This document shows positions 1 through 6,425 of a stretch of DNA of 13,190 bases, piece after piece (position 1 is the first letter of the stretch; each line of letters starts with the position of its first letter). A model generated the notes under the pieces. The model worked only from the letters and a program-made list of their open reading frames with translations, ran no database searches and was not told the origin of the DNA. This stretch comes from Oscillospiraceae bacterium (GTDB lineage Bacteria; Bacillota; Clostridia; Oscillospirales; Ruminococcaceae). A program made the translations under genes and the position numbers. The stretch lies in assembly GCA_003531585.1 (NCBI GenBank), contig DQFX01000009.1:5659-18848 (forward strand). The letters are read 5' to 3'.

Positions 1-25
1 TGCGCGCGGCTGGGATGTTCGGCGG

Positions 26-47
26 AAAAGTCCCAACGGGACTTTTT
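26..47. terminator. Hairpin terminator, first of a tandem pair
   Basis: A perfect 9-bp stem (26-34 with 38-46) closes a 3-base loop and runs into five T on the plus strand. The stem starts with AAAAG, so the minus strand also ends in T. It could end transcription of a plus-strand gene left of the window, or back up termination of the minus-strand acetyltransferase gene. Confidence 0.65.
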
Positions 48-58
48 CGACGGTCTCT

Positions 59-89
59 AAGCTCCGCGCCAGCCGGCGCGGAGCTTTTT
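59..89. terminator. Strong GC-rich terminator, probably bidirectional
   Basis: A 10-bp GC-rich stem (61-70 with 75-84), extended by two A-T pairs, closes the loop AGCC and is followed by TTTTT on the plus strand. It lies 3 bases past the stop codon of the minus-strand acetyltransferase gene and probably ends that transcript. It also suits a converging gene outside the window. Confidence 0.75.
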
Positions 90-92
90 ATA

Positions 93-380
93 TCAGAGTT
101 CTTTCAGATAAAAGTGATCCATCGTTCCGTGAACCACCGAGCGTGGTCTTTCAATACGCCGGAATCCCATTTTCTCGTACAGTTTCAGCGCCGTTTCGAG
201 ATTCGTGTGAGTTTCAAGATACAAATTACAGTAGCCCGCCGCTCTCGCCCAGTTTTCCGCCAGCCGGACAAGCTCCTTTCCGTAGCCTTTGCCCTTTGCC
301 GAATCAGTAAGATAAATTGCCCGAATTATTTCAGCAAGCTGTGCGTCGTCCCCTGCTTCTATTTTTCTGTAGTTCAGCAT
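93..380 (-). CDS. GNAT-family N-acetyltransferase, internally shortened
   Basis: This 95-residue protein has recognisable GNAT pieces: an N-terminal strand and helix (NYRKIEAGDDAQLAEIIRA), the acetyl-CoA-binding motif A (KGKGYGKEL), and the C-terminal YEKMGF strand. GNAT proteins are usually 140-170 residues and transfer acetyl groups from acetyl-CoA to amines. Here the first helix runs straight into the strand before motif A near position 317, so the central strands of about 60 residues are missing while the frame is kept. I read this as an in-frame internal deletion and expect an inactive product. The start at 380 is preferred over the upstream ATG at 401 because GGGGGA lies about 6 bases before it and GNAT homology begins there. 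A promoter lies at 422-450 and a terminator just past the stop. The substrate cannot be inferred. Confidence 0.7.
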   Translation of the reverse strand: MLNYRKIEAGDDAQLAEIIRAIYLTDSAKGKGYGKELVRLAENWARAAGYCNLYLETHTNLETALKLYEKMGFRRIERPRSVVHGTMDHFYLKEL

Positions 381-421
381 TTTAATCCCCCACGGATACA
401 AGAATATAAATTTCCATCACA

Positions 422-450
422 ATTATAGCACACGGTGCATTACAAGTCAA
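422..450 (-). promoter_or_regulatory. Sigma-A promoter of the GNAT gene
   Basis: Read on the minus strand: TTGACT (450-445), a 17-base spacer, TATAAT (427-422), with TGC directly before the -10 (extended -10). It lies about 40 bases upstream of the acetyltransferase start. The arrangement is almost the same as the cellulase promoter. Confidence 0.75.
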
Positions 451-466
451 GAGCCTAAATACAGCA

Positions 467-495
467 AAACGCCCCCGAAAATATCGAAGGCGTTT
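467..495 (-). terminator. Putative terminator of the cellulase gene
   Basis: A 7-bp stem (467-473 with 489-495) lies 7 bases past the cellulase stop codon. On the minus strand it ends in GCGTTTT, a short T run. The T tract is weak, so efficiency is uncertain. Confidence 0.5.
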
Positions 496-501
496 AAATT
501 C

Positions 502-2457
502 TCAGCTCAGTCCATTTGCGTCGGTTAACGCTATTCCGTTGGCGCCAAGCGGTATTTTGTGGTCAAGTCCCACGAACTTGCCGTTCTCCTGCCAGAGCAC
601 TTCTTTAACGAATGCGTATTTCTCCTCATCCCAGGTCGTGAAATCGTCGAGCACAAGCCCGCCGGTATCACCGGAGTTCGCATTAAAGCACCAGAACGTG
701 TGATTCAGATGGTTTTCGCTTATCAGGCGGCGCATGCATGTCATCCACTTCAGGTTTGGTTCCTTCATGAATCCACCCCACTCGCCTATTAAAAGCGGCG
801 CGGTATTCTCATTATGTATGTACAGCCAGTTGTCCTGCCAGCAGTCGCTCAGAAGACTGTCGAAATCATAATCTCCCTGGAACCACGGCTGAAGGTAAAC
901 CGTAGGTCCATAATCATGCGGAGAATACACCAGTTTATCCTGGTATGCTCCGAGGTCGACCGGGAAATCTCTTACGCCGCGCAGATTTCCGCCCCACCAG
1001 TTGAAATAATAATCGCTGTCGTTCGTGGAGTGATAATCCCTGTTGCCGGTTATGTCTACTGGATATATCTCGGTTCCCTCTACCATTATCAGAACGTTAG
1101 GATTCTTTGCCAGTATCCGCGCCGCGGCAGTTTCTGCGGCGTGTTTCCAGTTGTTCGCGGAGTCGGAGTCGTTCCATATCGCCGCTCCGCTGCCTTCGTA
1201 GGGCTTTCCGTGCGGCTCGTTTTTCAGGTCGTACGCAATTATCGTGTCGTTGTCCTTGTATCTTTCGGCTAGCCATTCCAGCGCGCTGTAATACTCCTCG
1301 GCGCTTACCTTATCCGTGTACCACAGGTTAACTGTATGACCGGAGGCGTTCGTTTCCGCCGAATGGATATCAGGCATTACTTTTATTCCGTTTTCTTCCG
1401 CCAGCTTCAGGAAATAATCAAATATTTGCAGGCTGTTCATGCTGTTTAGCTCAGTGTTGCAGGCGTTGTTGTAATTTGCCTGCGGGTACTCCCCGGCTGA
1501 CCACTTATTGATAAGCTCCGCTGAAATAGGTACGCGTATGAGATTGAATCCATGATCCGCGATAGCTTTCACAGACATTTTTAATTCGCTGTTCCACAGT
1601 CCGTCAAAGGTATTGGTGCCAGTGTTGTATCCGAACCAGTTTACGCCTGTCAGCCAAACCTGCTTGCCGTCCTTATCGAGTATCTTATTTCCATCAGTGT
1701 GGAGCCAGTCGTCGCCCTGTTCGGCTTTTTCGCTCCGTTTCAGGAGCGTTTCGACATCTGCAGCGGCGCTCTGATTTCCGCCGTCTGCCGAGACATTATT
1801 CTGAACAACCGCGCCCTGTTTTACCGTGCATTCCATTTCATTCAGAATCGCCCTGCTTATTTTAAATTCATTTTCCGTATTGATATTACAGCCTATTGCA
1901 ACGGTGCTTCCAACGGGAATGTCGCCGTTGTACTCCATGTTGGTTATAGTGATGGTATCCCCGGATCGAGAATACGTGCCGTTCCAGCCATCGCACCCGA
2001 GCAGGCCGTCTACATCTATCACAAGCTCCCAGCCTGAGATATTATCGCCTGTGTTGTTGGTGATCCCGAGCTGCAGCCCGTAAAACATACTTCCGGCTTC
2101 TCCCCAGGAGTTATCCACGGAATATTGCAGCACTACGCCGTTTTCCGTAACCTGCGGCTGCGAAGTCCCGGTCTGACTCTCCGGAACCTCCGTCACGGAC
2201 GAACCGCTGTTTCCAGTGGAATAGGAATTACTCTGCGCCCCTTGTGAACTCTGCAAACTTTGCGGCCCATGCGAGGTTTCGCCTGAGGATTTTCCGGCTA
2301 TTACAGCTATCAGCGTAACCGTCAGCCCGACTATCACGGCCCCCATTGCGATAACAGTGACCATAAGCCATTTTGGAATGCCTGTTTTTTCGCCTTTGAC
2401 AGTTGTTAAATCGGTGGAATCACCAGGAACCGAATTCTTGCTGTGATTATCTTCCAT
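502..2457 (-). CDS. Membrane-anchored GH5 cellulase with CBM2-like module
   Basis: This 651-residue protein is an endo-beta-glucanase-type glycoside hydrolase that would cut cellulose or related beta-1,4-glucans outside the cell. In order it has a short cytoplasmic N-terminus, one transmembrane segment (about 29-54), a Ser/Gly/Gln-rich linker (55-105), a Trp-containing cellulose-binding module resembling CBM2 (about 107-213), a second linker, and the GH5 catalytic domain (about 245-625). GVNWFGYNTG (271-280) is typical of bacterial GH5 cellulases. The acid/base is probably Glu414 in NEP, and the nucleophile Glu559 in IGEWGG. The N-terminus is a charged stretch plus membrane anchor with no cleavage site or lipobox, so the enzyme probably stays tethered to the cell (type II topology). 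No dockerin or CBM37 is visible. The promoter is at 2510-2538 with an operator-like palindrome over the start point; a GGGA sequence precedes the ATG. GH5 assignment is firm; exact substrate is inferred. Confidence 0.93.
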   Translation of the reverse strand: MEDNHSKNSVPGDSTDLTTVKGEKTGIPKWLMVTVIAMGAVIVGLTVTLIAVIAGKSSGETSHGPQSLQSSQGAQSNSYSTGNSGSSVTEVPESQTGTSQPQVTENGVVLQYSVDNSWGEAGSMFYGLQLGITNNTGDNISGWELVIDVDGLLGCDGWNGTYSRSGDTITITNMEYNGDIPVGSTVAIGCNINTENEFKISRAILNEMECTVKQGAVVQNNVSADGGNQSAAADVETLLKRSEKAEQGDDWLHTDGNKILDKDGKQVWLTGVNWFGYNTGTNTFDGLWNSELKMSVKAIADHGFNLIRVPISAELINKWSAGEYPQANYNNACNTELNSMNSLQIFDYFLKLAEENGIKVMPDIHSAETNASGHTVNLWYTDKVSAEEYYSALEWLAERYKDNDTIIAYDLKNEPHGKPYEGSGAAIWNDSDSANNWKHAAETAAARILAKNPNVLIMVEGTEIYPVDITGNRDYHSTNDSDYYFNWWGGNLRGVRDFPVDLGAYQDKLVYSPHDYGPTVYLQPWFQGDYDFDSLLSDCWQDNWLYIHNENTAPLLIGEWGGFMKEPNLKWMTCMRRLISENHLNHTFWCFNANSGDTGGLVLDDFTTWDEEKYAFVKEVLWQENGKFVGLDHKIPLGANGIALTDANGLS

Positions 2458-2493
2458 GCCGTTTCCCTTTCATTATTTCCAAACCGTGAAACT

Positions 2494-2511
2494 ATTGATT
2501 TCCAAATCAAT
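2494..2511. promoter_or_regulatory. 18-bp palindrome, candidate operator of the cellulase gene
   Basis: ATTGATTT-CC-AAATCAAT is two perfect 8-bp half-sites around a 2-bp centre. It covers the predicted transcription start (about 2503) of the minus-strand cellulase promoter and touches the end of its -10 box. That is a classic place for repressor binding. The regulator is not identifiable, and no regulator gene is intact in the window. Confidence 0.45.
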
Positions 2512-2538
2512 TATAGCACATTACTTTTATTAAGTCAA
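2510..2538 (-). promoter_or_regulatory. Sigma-A promoter of the cellulase gene
   Basis: On the minus strand: TTGACT (2538-2533), a 17-base spacer, TATAAT (2515-2510), with TGC before the -10. The predicted start point is near 2503, giving a leader of about 45 bases. It is divergent from the plus-strand promoter at 2551-2579. Confidence 0.8.
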
Positions 2539-2550
2539 GATAATGTCAGA

Positions 2551-2579
2551 TTGACAATGAACTCCTGATATGCTATACT
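2551..2579 (+). promoter_or_regulatory. Sigma-A promoter of the U32-like gene
   Basis: TTGACA (2551-2556), a 17-base spacer and TATACT (2574-2579), with TGC just before the -10. This is a near-consensus extended -10 promoter. The expected start is near 2586, about 68 bases before the ATG at 2654. Confidence 0.8.
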
Positions 2580-2653
2580 AAATGAAATGTTCAGTCATTC
2601 GAACCGCTGAACTGCACAAACTAAAATGCTGAGATTCACGAGGCACAAAAAGT

Positions 2654-3565
2654 ATGGATAATGTATCAAAGCCTACGGCTTACTATCACCTTCCGGGTCT
2701 GTTTGAGTTCTACGAACTATACCGCGTTTTTCTGCCGCTGTTCCGTGAACACAGGGAGTACTTTTACGACTGGTGTGAAATAGGCTCAATTTACGGCGCC
2801 CCGGCGGACTGCCTCTGGGGCGGAGGGCGCGTCGGATTCGGCGATAACGACCCGGGAGAAGTTCTGGCGCTCATGCGGGAATACAAGATATCAGCGCGGC
2901 TGACATTCAGCAACTCCCTGCTCAGGAATGAACATCTTTCAGACAAAAAATGCAACCATTTGTGTGAGCTGTTCAGCGAAAACAGCGGAGTCCAGAACGG
3001 CGTTATCATCTGTTCTGATTTACTGTTAAACTACCTGAAAACGAATTATCCGGGATTCTATTTTGTGTCCTCGACCACTAAGGCGCTGACGGAATTTGAG
3101 CAGCTCAGGAGCGAACTCCAGCGCGGGGATTTCCTTTACATTGTGCCAGATTTTCGGCTTAACAAGCAGTTCGGACGGTTGAGTGAGCTCTCTCAATCGG
3201 AAAAAGACAAGGCTGAATTTCTATGCAACGAATGCTGCTGGTTCTATTGCAGAGACAGGAAGCTCTGCTACGAAAATGTCAGCCGCAGGAATCTCGGGGA
3301 AAACTGCCCGGATCATCACTGCAAATCTCCCGGCGCAGCGGAAGGATATCTGTTTTCTAAGGCAATGAGAAATCCCGGTTTTATCGGCACAAACGATATT
3401 CAAGACATCTACCTGCCTATGGGTTTCTCTAATTTCAAAATAGAAGGGCGAAGTCTCGGCAGCGCAATTGTTCTGGAATTTTTGCTCTATTACATGACTA
3501 AGCCGGAGTATCATATCAATGTCAGGGAAAAAATATATCTTGACAGCATGCTGGATCTGTTCTGA
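2654..3565 (+). CDS. Cys-rich U32-peptidase-like protein, function unknown
   Basis: This 303-residue soluble protein has no signal peptide or membrane segment. Two parts recall the peptidase U32 family. One is FKIEGR (261-266), a family hallmark followed by a Tyr-rich helix; the other is a Cys cluster (Cys191, 194, 195, 199, 205, then 218 and 223) preceded by the strand KAEFLCN, where U32 proteins place a metal- or cluster-binding Cys set. The N-terminal 180 residues (YGAP near 48, GGGR near 57, TFSN near 84, ICSD near 119, SSTTK near 139) look like barrel-type strands. U32 proteins include collagenase-like proteases and subunits of tRNA and ubiquinone hydroxylases that carry Fe-S clusters; which role applies here is unknown. 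The gene stands alone with its own promoter; GAGG lies 10 bases before the ATG. No terminator is visible after it. Confidence 0.7.
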   Translation: MDNVSKPTAYYHLPGLFEFYELYRVFLPLFREHREYFYDWCEIGSIYGAPADCLWGGGRVGFGDNDPGEVLALMREYKISARLTFSNSLLRNEHLSDKKCNHLCELFSENSGVQNGVIICSDLLLNYLKTNYPGFYFVSSTTKALTEFEQLRSELQRGDFLYIVPDFRLNKQFGRLSELSQSEKDKAEFLCNECCWFYCRDRKLCYENVSRRNLGENCPDHHCKSPGAAEGYLFSKAMRNPGFIGTNDIQDIYLPMGFSNFKIEGRSLGSAIVLEFLLYYMTKPEYHINVREKIYLDSMLDLF

Positions 3566-3815
3566 ATGTCGTCCGAGAATGAATTCGCCGTCATAGCAGA
3601 AACGGTATCGTCTTTACCAAGAGAATTTGCTCCGCTGCGAACAGTCCTTGCGGCTTCAGGTACGTTTTTTTCGGCATCTGGACTTCCATCAGGATAACGT
3701 CATAGCCGCCCGATGCCGGCAAAATCTCTGATATAAGTGCTGATGGGCAGCATCTTCTGCGTTCACGTCAGCCGTAAGAATAAATGTCTGATCTTCGCTC
3801 AACAATTGTCAAAGC
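3555..3815 (-). pseudogene. Relic of a response-regulator receiver domain
   Basis: Minus-strand translation around 3710-3672 gives GYDVILMEVQMP, close to the GYDVILMDVQMP motif of receiver domains in hybrid histidine kinases, with the phosphorylated Asp changed to Glu. The match then shifts frame at a run of seven T (3665-3671; A7 on the coding strand) and continues from about 3657 as EAARTVRSGANSLGKDD, then SAMTANSFSDD (about 3595-3565), matching the usual EAAR-x-IR and I-x-A-x-TANAF-x-ED segments. Upstream pieces (FILTADVNAEDA, about 3787-3750) lie in a third frame. No start codon, kinase domain or full receiver fold remains. It converges on and slightly overlaps the end of the U32-like gene. 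The motif match is by eye, but two separate conserved segments agree. Confidence 0.65.
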
Positions 3816-4024
3816 ATGTACTATCTGGTTAAAACATTCCTTTTACGCACACGCAAACACTCTACACTAATTTAATGTATCTATATCAATATTACAAAGT
3901 GAACAGTTGACGTTTTCATGAAAAACATTGCATTAGCATTGTTGATTTTGCACATTTTCGGCAACTCGTTTGTCAAATAATTGGACTTATGCTACAAATA
4001 TTCAAGTTGCACTCATGAAACATC
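3816..4024. other. AT-rich intergenic stretch with palindrome
   Basis: No gene is seen here. It holds a perfect 12-bp palindrome TTTTCATGAAAA (3913-3924). Two similar 15-base segments, TCATGAAAAACATTG (3916-3930) and TCATGAAACATCTTG (4013-4027), lie about 97 bases apart, the second touching the -35 box of the lipoprotein promoter. A spaced inverted repeat GCAACT/AGTTGC lies at 3961-3966 and 4005-4010. These could be regulator sites for the redox locus, but chance is hard to exclude in AT-rich DNA. Confidence 0.3.
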
Positions 4025-4053
4025 TTGACCTGAATGAATTTTTATAGTAAAAT
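4025..4053 (+). promoter_or_regulatory. Promoter of the FMN-binding-like lipoprotein gene
   Basis: TTGACC (4025-4030), a 17-base spacer and TAAAAT (4048-4053). The expected start is near 4060, giving a leader of about 80 bases before the ATG at 4140. Confidence 0.7.
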
Positions 4054-4076
4054 ATACGTTAGCCTAAGCGCCTAAT

Positions 4077-4114
4077 CACTCTGGTAAAAAGAGTGTAATA
4101 CAGCACATGGCTGT
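4077..4114 (+). other. Two small hairpins in the lipoprotein leader
   Basis: CACTC/GAGTG (4077-4081 with 4091-4095) and ACAGC/GCTGT (4100-4104 with 4110-4114) form short stems just before the AGGAGG at 4126-4131. They may stabilise the transcript 5' end or tune translation. They match no riboswitch I know. Confidence 0.3.
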
Positions 4115-4139
4115 AAATGTATTTCAGGAGGAAGAATTT

Positions 4140-5201
4140 ATGAAGAAGATTTTTGCATCTATGATGGCGGCCGCCATGGTAGTAAGCCTTGCAGGCTGCT
4201 CCAACGGCAACAGCAGCGAGAGCGGTTCTAGCGCAAACAGCGAGGGCAGCTCTGACAACGCAGCAGCTTACAAGCTCGGTATGGGCGTTGTAACCTCTAC
4301 CGCTTCTTCGGCAGCAGGCAACGCACAGGTTGACGCAACCGTAGCAGCAGTCATTCTCGACGCTGACGGCAAGATCGTTTCCTGCGCTATCGATGTTGCA
4401 CAGAACAAGATGGACGTAACAGACGGCGAGGTTCCCGAGGACGCTGCTTCCATGACTTTCAAGTCCAAGAAGGAGAAGCTCGAGGAATACGGCATGAAAC
4501 CCGCTTCCGCTATCGGCAAGGAGTGGTACGAGCAGGCTGAGGCTTTCGAGGCTTATGTAGTTGGCAAGACCGCTGACGAAGTAGCTGCTATCCCTGTTGA
4601 GACCACTGATAATGGTCATGTCGTTACAACCGACGAAACTCTTAAGGCTGGCTGCACAATGAGCATCAGCGCTCTGATCGACGCTACCGTAAAGGCTTGC
4701 AGCGACGACAGTGCTGCTGATTTCACCGGCGACGCTAAGCTCGCACTTACAACTTCCACCTCCGTTGATTCTGCAACAGCTTCCGCAGCTGACGGCGAGG
4801 ACGGCACCGCTGCAATGTACACTTCTTTCGCAGCAGTAGCAGTTGACGGCGAGGGCAAGCTCGCAGCAGTATGCTACGACGAGGTTCAGCCTAAGGTAAC
4901 ATTTGACGAAGCAGGCGAGATCACTTCCGATCCTACTGCTGAGATCAAGACCAAGAGAGAGAAGAAGGACGAGTACGGCATGAGAAGCGCTTCCGCTATC
5001 TCCGCTGAGTGGTTCGAGCAGAATCAGGCATTCGAGACCTTCGTAACTGGCAAGACCAGCGATGAGATCTCCGCTATCCCCACCGAGACCACCGATAACG
5101 GTCACGTTGTAACCACCGATGAGACCCTCAAGGCTGGCTGCACCATGAGCGTAGGCGGCATGATCCAGACTGTTGTTAAGGCAATGGGCCTGGTAGGCTG
5201 A
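4140..5201 (+). CDS. Lipoprotein with two FMN-binding-like domains
   Basis: This 353-residue protein starts with a lipoprotein signal (MKKIFASMM..., lipobox LAGC, lipidated Cys20) and a Ser/Asn/Gly-rich tether (21-42). Two homologous domains of about 150 residues follow (about 44-186 and 200-349). Each contains YGM-(K/R)-xASAI-x-x-EW(Y/F)EQ and ends in TDETLKAGCTMS. The AGCTMS segment sits where FMN-binding domains of the RnfG/NqrC type carry SGATxS, the site flavinylated by ApbE. Here Ala is replaced by Cys and the Asp six residues before the Thr (Thr173, Thr335) is absent, so covalent FMN is doubtful. Position before apbE and the rnf operon suggests an extracellular redox or flavin-related role, which is inference. 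The ATG at 4140 is chosen over one at 4107 because AGGAGG lies 8 bases before it and the signal peptide starts there. Codon use is strongly biased (GCT, AAG, GAG), suggesting high expression. Confidence 0.82.
   Translation: MKKIFASMMAAAMVVSLAGCSNGNSSESGSSANSEGSSDNAAAYKLGMGVVTSTASSAAGNAQVDATVAAVILDADGKIVSCAIDVAQNKMDVTDGEVPEDAASMTFKSKKEKLEEYGMKPASAIGKEWYEQAEAFEAYVVGKTADEVAAIPVETTDNGHVVTTDETLKAGCTMSISALIDATVKACSDDSAADFTGDAKLALTTSTSVDSATASAADGEDGTAAMYTSFAAVAVDGEGKLAAVCYDEVQPKVTFDEAGEITSDPTAEIKTKREKKDEYGMRSASAISAEWFEQNQAFETFVTGKTSDEISAIPTETTDNGHVVTTDETLKAGCTMSVGGMIQTVVKAMGLVG
4488..4697 (+). repeat. Intragenic repeat, copy 1 (C-terminal half of domain 1)
   Basis: Codes for residues 117-186 of the lipoprotein. 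It aligns without gaps to copy 2 at an offset of exactly 162 codons. The stretch TTDNGHVVTTDETLKAGCTM is identical in both copies, while synonymous bases differ, so the duplication is old and under protein-level constraint. Confidence 0.85.
4974..5183 (+). repeat. Intragenic repeat, copy 2 (C-terminal half of domain 2)
   Basis: Codes for residues 279-348 of the lipoprotein and is the partner of 4488-4697. Conserved positions include YGM, ASAI, EW, EQ, AFE, GKT, DE, AIP and the AGCTMS segment. Confidence 0.85.
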
Positions 5202-5241
5202 TAATTCGGTTAAACTGACAGTTCTGATACGACGCAAGAAG

Positions 5242-5270
5242 ATGAGAGGCTGTACGCCTCTCATTTTTTT
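5242..5270 (+). terminator. Rho-independent terminator after the lipoprotein gene
   Basis: A perfect 9-bp stem (5242-5250 with 5256-5264) closes a 5-base loop and runs into seven T (5264-5270). It lies between the lipoprotein stop and the apbE start only 22 bases further on. I see no good promoter between them, so apbE probably depends on read-through. Confidence 0.9.
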
Positions 5271-5291
5271 GGCTTGAATAGGAGTTCTTCA

Positions 5292-6353
5292 ATGTACAGA
5301 AGTATGGTCAAGAAGGCTGTAGGAGCCTTTCTTGTGATCGCTGCTGCCATTAATCTCTCCGCTTGCAGCATGCAAAAGGAAAAGGTGCGGTATTCAAAAG
5401 CCTACCTTGAGTTCTTCGACACTGTTACCCAGATAGTCGGATACGAGGAGGACGAGGAAACTTTTTCGCGGAACTGCGAGAAAGTATATTCTCTGTTCGA
5501 GGAATATCACCAGCTCACCGACATATATCATAGTTACGAAGGCGTAAACAACGTGCGCACGATAAACCGCAGCGCCGGCATCGAGCCGGTAAAAGTCGAC
5601 GAAAAGCTGATCGATCTGCTTGAGTTCTCAAAGGAAATGTACACCGTGACAAATGGGAAGTGCAACATTGCAATGGGAAGCGTTCTTTCAATCTGGCACA
5701 AGTACCGCGAACAGGGCATAGACGACCCGGAATCCGCTGAACTTCCGCCTGTGGAGGATCTGGTCAGCGCTTCGGAGCACTGCAGCATCGACGATCTGAT
5801 AATCGACAGGGCTGCCGGAACTGTTTACCTCAGCGACCCGGAGATGTCCCTCGACCTCGGAGCAGCGGCAAAGGGCTACGCCGTGGAAAGAGCTGCAGAG
5901 CTTCTTGCCAGCGAAGGCGTCACCAGCGGTTACAGCCTTAATGTCGGCGGAAACGTACGCACCATCGGAACAAAGAGCGACGGCTCCGACTGGGCTGCTG
6001 GAATACAGAACCCCGACACGGAATCCGAGCAGCCGTATATCGTGCGGATGAAGCTCAACGGAATGGCTCTTGTAACCAGCGGAAACTACCAGCGCTATTA
6101 CGAGGTCGACGGCGTGCGCTATCACCATATCATCGACCCGGACACGCTTATGCCGCTCAATTATTTTGATTCGGTGACGATTCTCTGCAATGACAGCGGT
6201 AAAGCAGACGCGCTTTCCACCGCGCTGTTCAACATGACGATTCAAGATGGCAAAGCTCTTCTGGAAAATCTTGAAGGCGTCGACGCGATATGGGTTCTTC
6301 CGGACGGAAGCTACGACTGCACGGAGGGATTCGCGAAGCTGATAATCGACTGA
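5292..6353 (+). CDS. apbE: FAD:protein FMN transferase ApbE (lipoprotein)
   Basis: ApbE moves FMN from FAD onto a Thr or Ser of target proteins such as RnfG and RnfD, using Mg2+, on the outer face of the membrane. The 353-residue product has a lipoprotein signal with lipobox LSAC (Cys25). Family motifs are visible: DLGAAAKGYA (188-197), NVGGN (217-221), SGNYQRYY (263-270), HHIIDP (278-283) and the Mg2+-site segment DALST (306-310). Length is normal for the family. The ATG at 5292 is chosen because AGGAG (5280-5284) lies 7 bases before it; an in-frame TTG at 5274 would overlap this site. The gene sits between the FMN-binding-like lipoprotein and the rnf operon, fitting a role in maturing those flavoproteins. 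A terminator separates it from the gene before. Confidence 0.95.
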   Translation: MYRSMVKKAVGAFLVIAAAINLSACSMQKEKVRYSKAYLEFFDTVTQIVGYEEDEETFSRNCEKVYSLFEEYHQLTDIYHSYEGVNNVRTINRSAGIEPVKVDEKLIDLLEFSKEMYTVTNGKCNIAMGSVLSIWHKYREQGIDDPESAELPPVEDLVSASEHCSIDDLIIDRAAGTVYLSDPEMSLDLGAAAKGYAVERAAELLASEGVTSGYSLNVGGNVRTIGTKSDGSDWAAGIQNPDTESEQPYIVRMKLNGMALVTSGNYQRYYEVDGVRYHHIIDPDTLMPLNYFDSVTILCNDSGKADALSTALFNMTIQDGKALLENLEGVDAIWVLPDGSYDCTEGFAKLIID

Positions 6354-6357
6354 CTTT

Positions 6358-6396
6358 TAAGCAGTGAAAATGTCAGAATTGCTTAGAAAATTTTCA
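6358..6396 (+). promoter_or_regulatory. Interlocked inverted repeats upstream of rnfC
   Basis: TAAGCA/TGCTTA (6358-6363 with 6380-6385) and TGAAAAT/ATTTTCA (6365-6371 with 6390-6396) interlock, so as RNA only one stem could form at a time. They lie just after the apbE stop. They could be a weak transcript end, or protein-binding sites upstream of the rnf promoter. A TATAAT at 6407-6412 follows but lacks a good -35. Confidence 0.3.
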
Positions 6397-6425
6397 TGTA
6401 AAAAAGTATAATATGGAGAGAGGTG

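Noticed and set aside
4054..4139. A riboswitch (for example an FMN element) in the lipoprotein leader
   Set aside because: The leader is only about 80 bases with two short stems. The conserved multi-helix core of the FMN riboswitch is not visible.
4488..5183. The internal repeats as a CRISPR or mobile repeat
   Set aside because: They are two in-frame copies of a protein domain differing at synonymous positions, so this is an old domain duplication.
4059..5264. A 401-codon open frame on the minus strand opposite the lipoprotein gene
   Set aside because: It mirrors the biased codons (GCT, GCA, GAC) of the plus-strand gene, has no ribosome binding site or family match, and ends inside promoter DNA. 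It is an antisense shadow.
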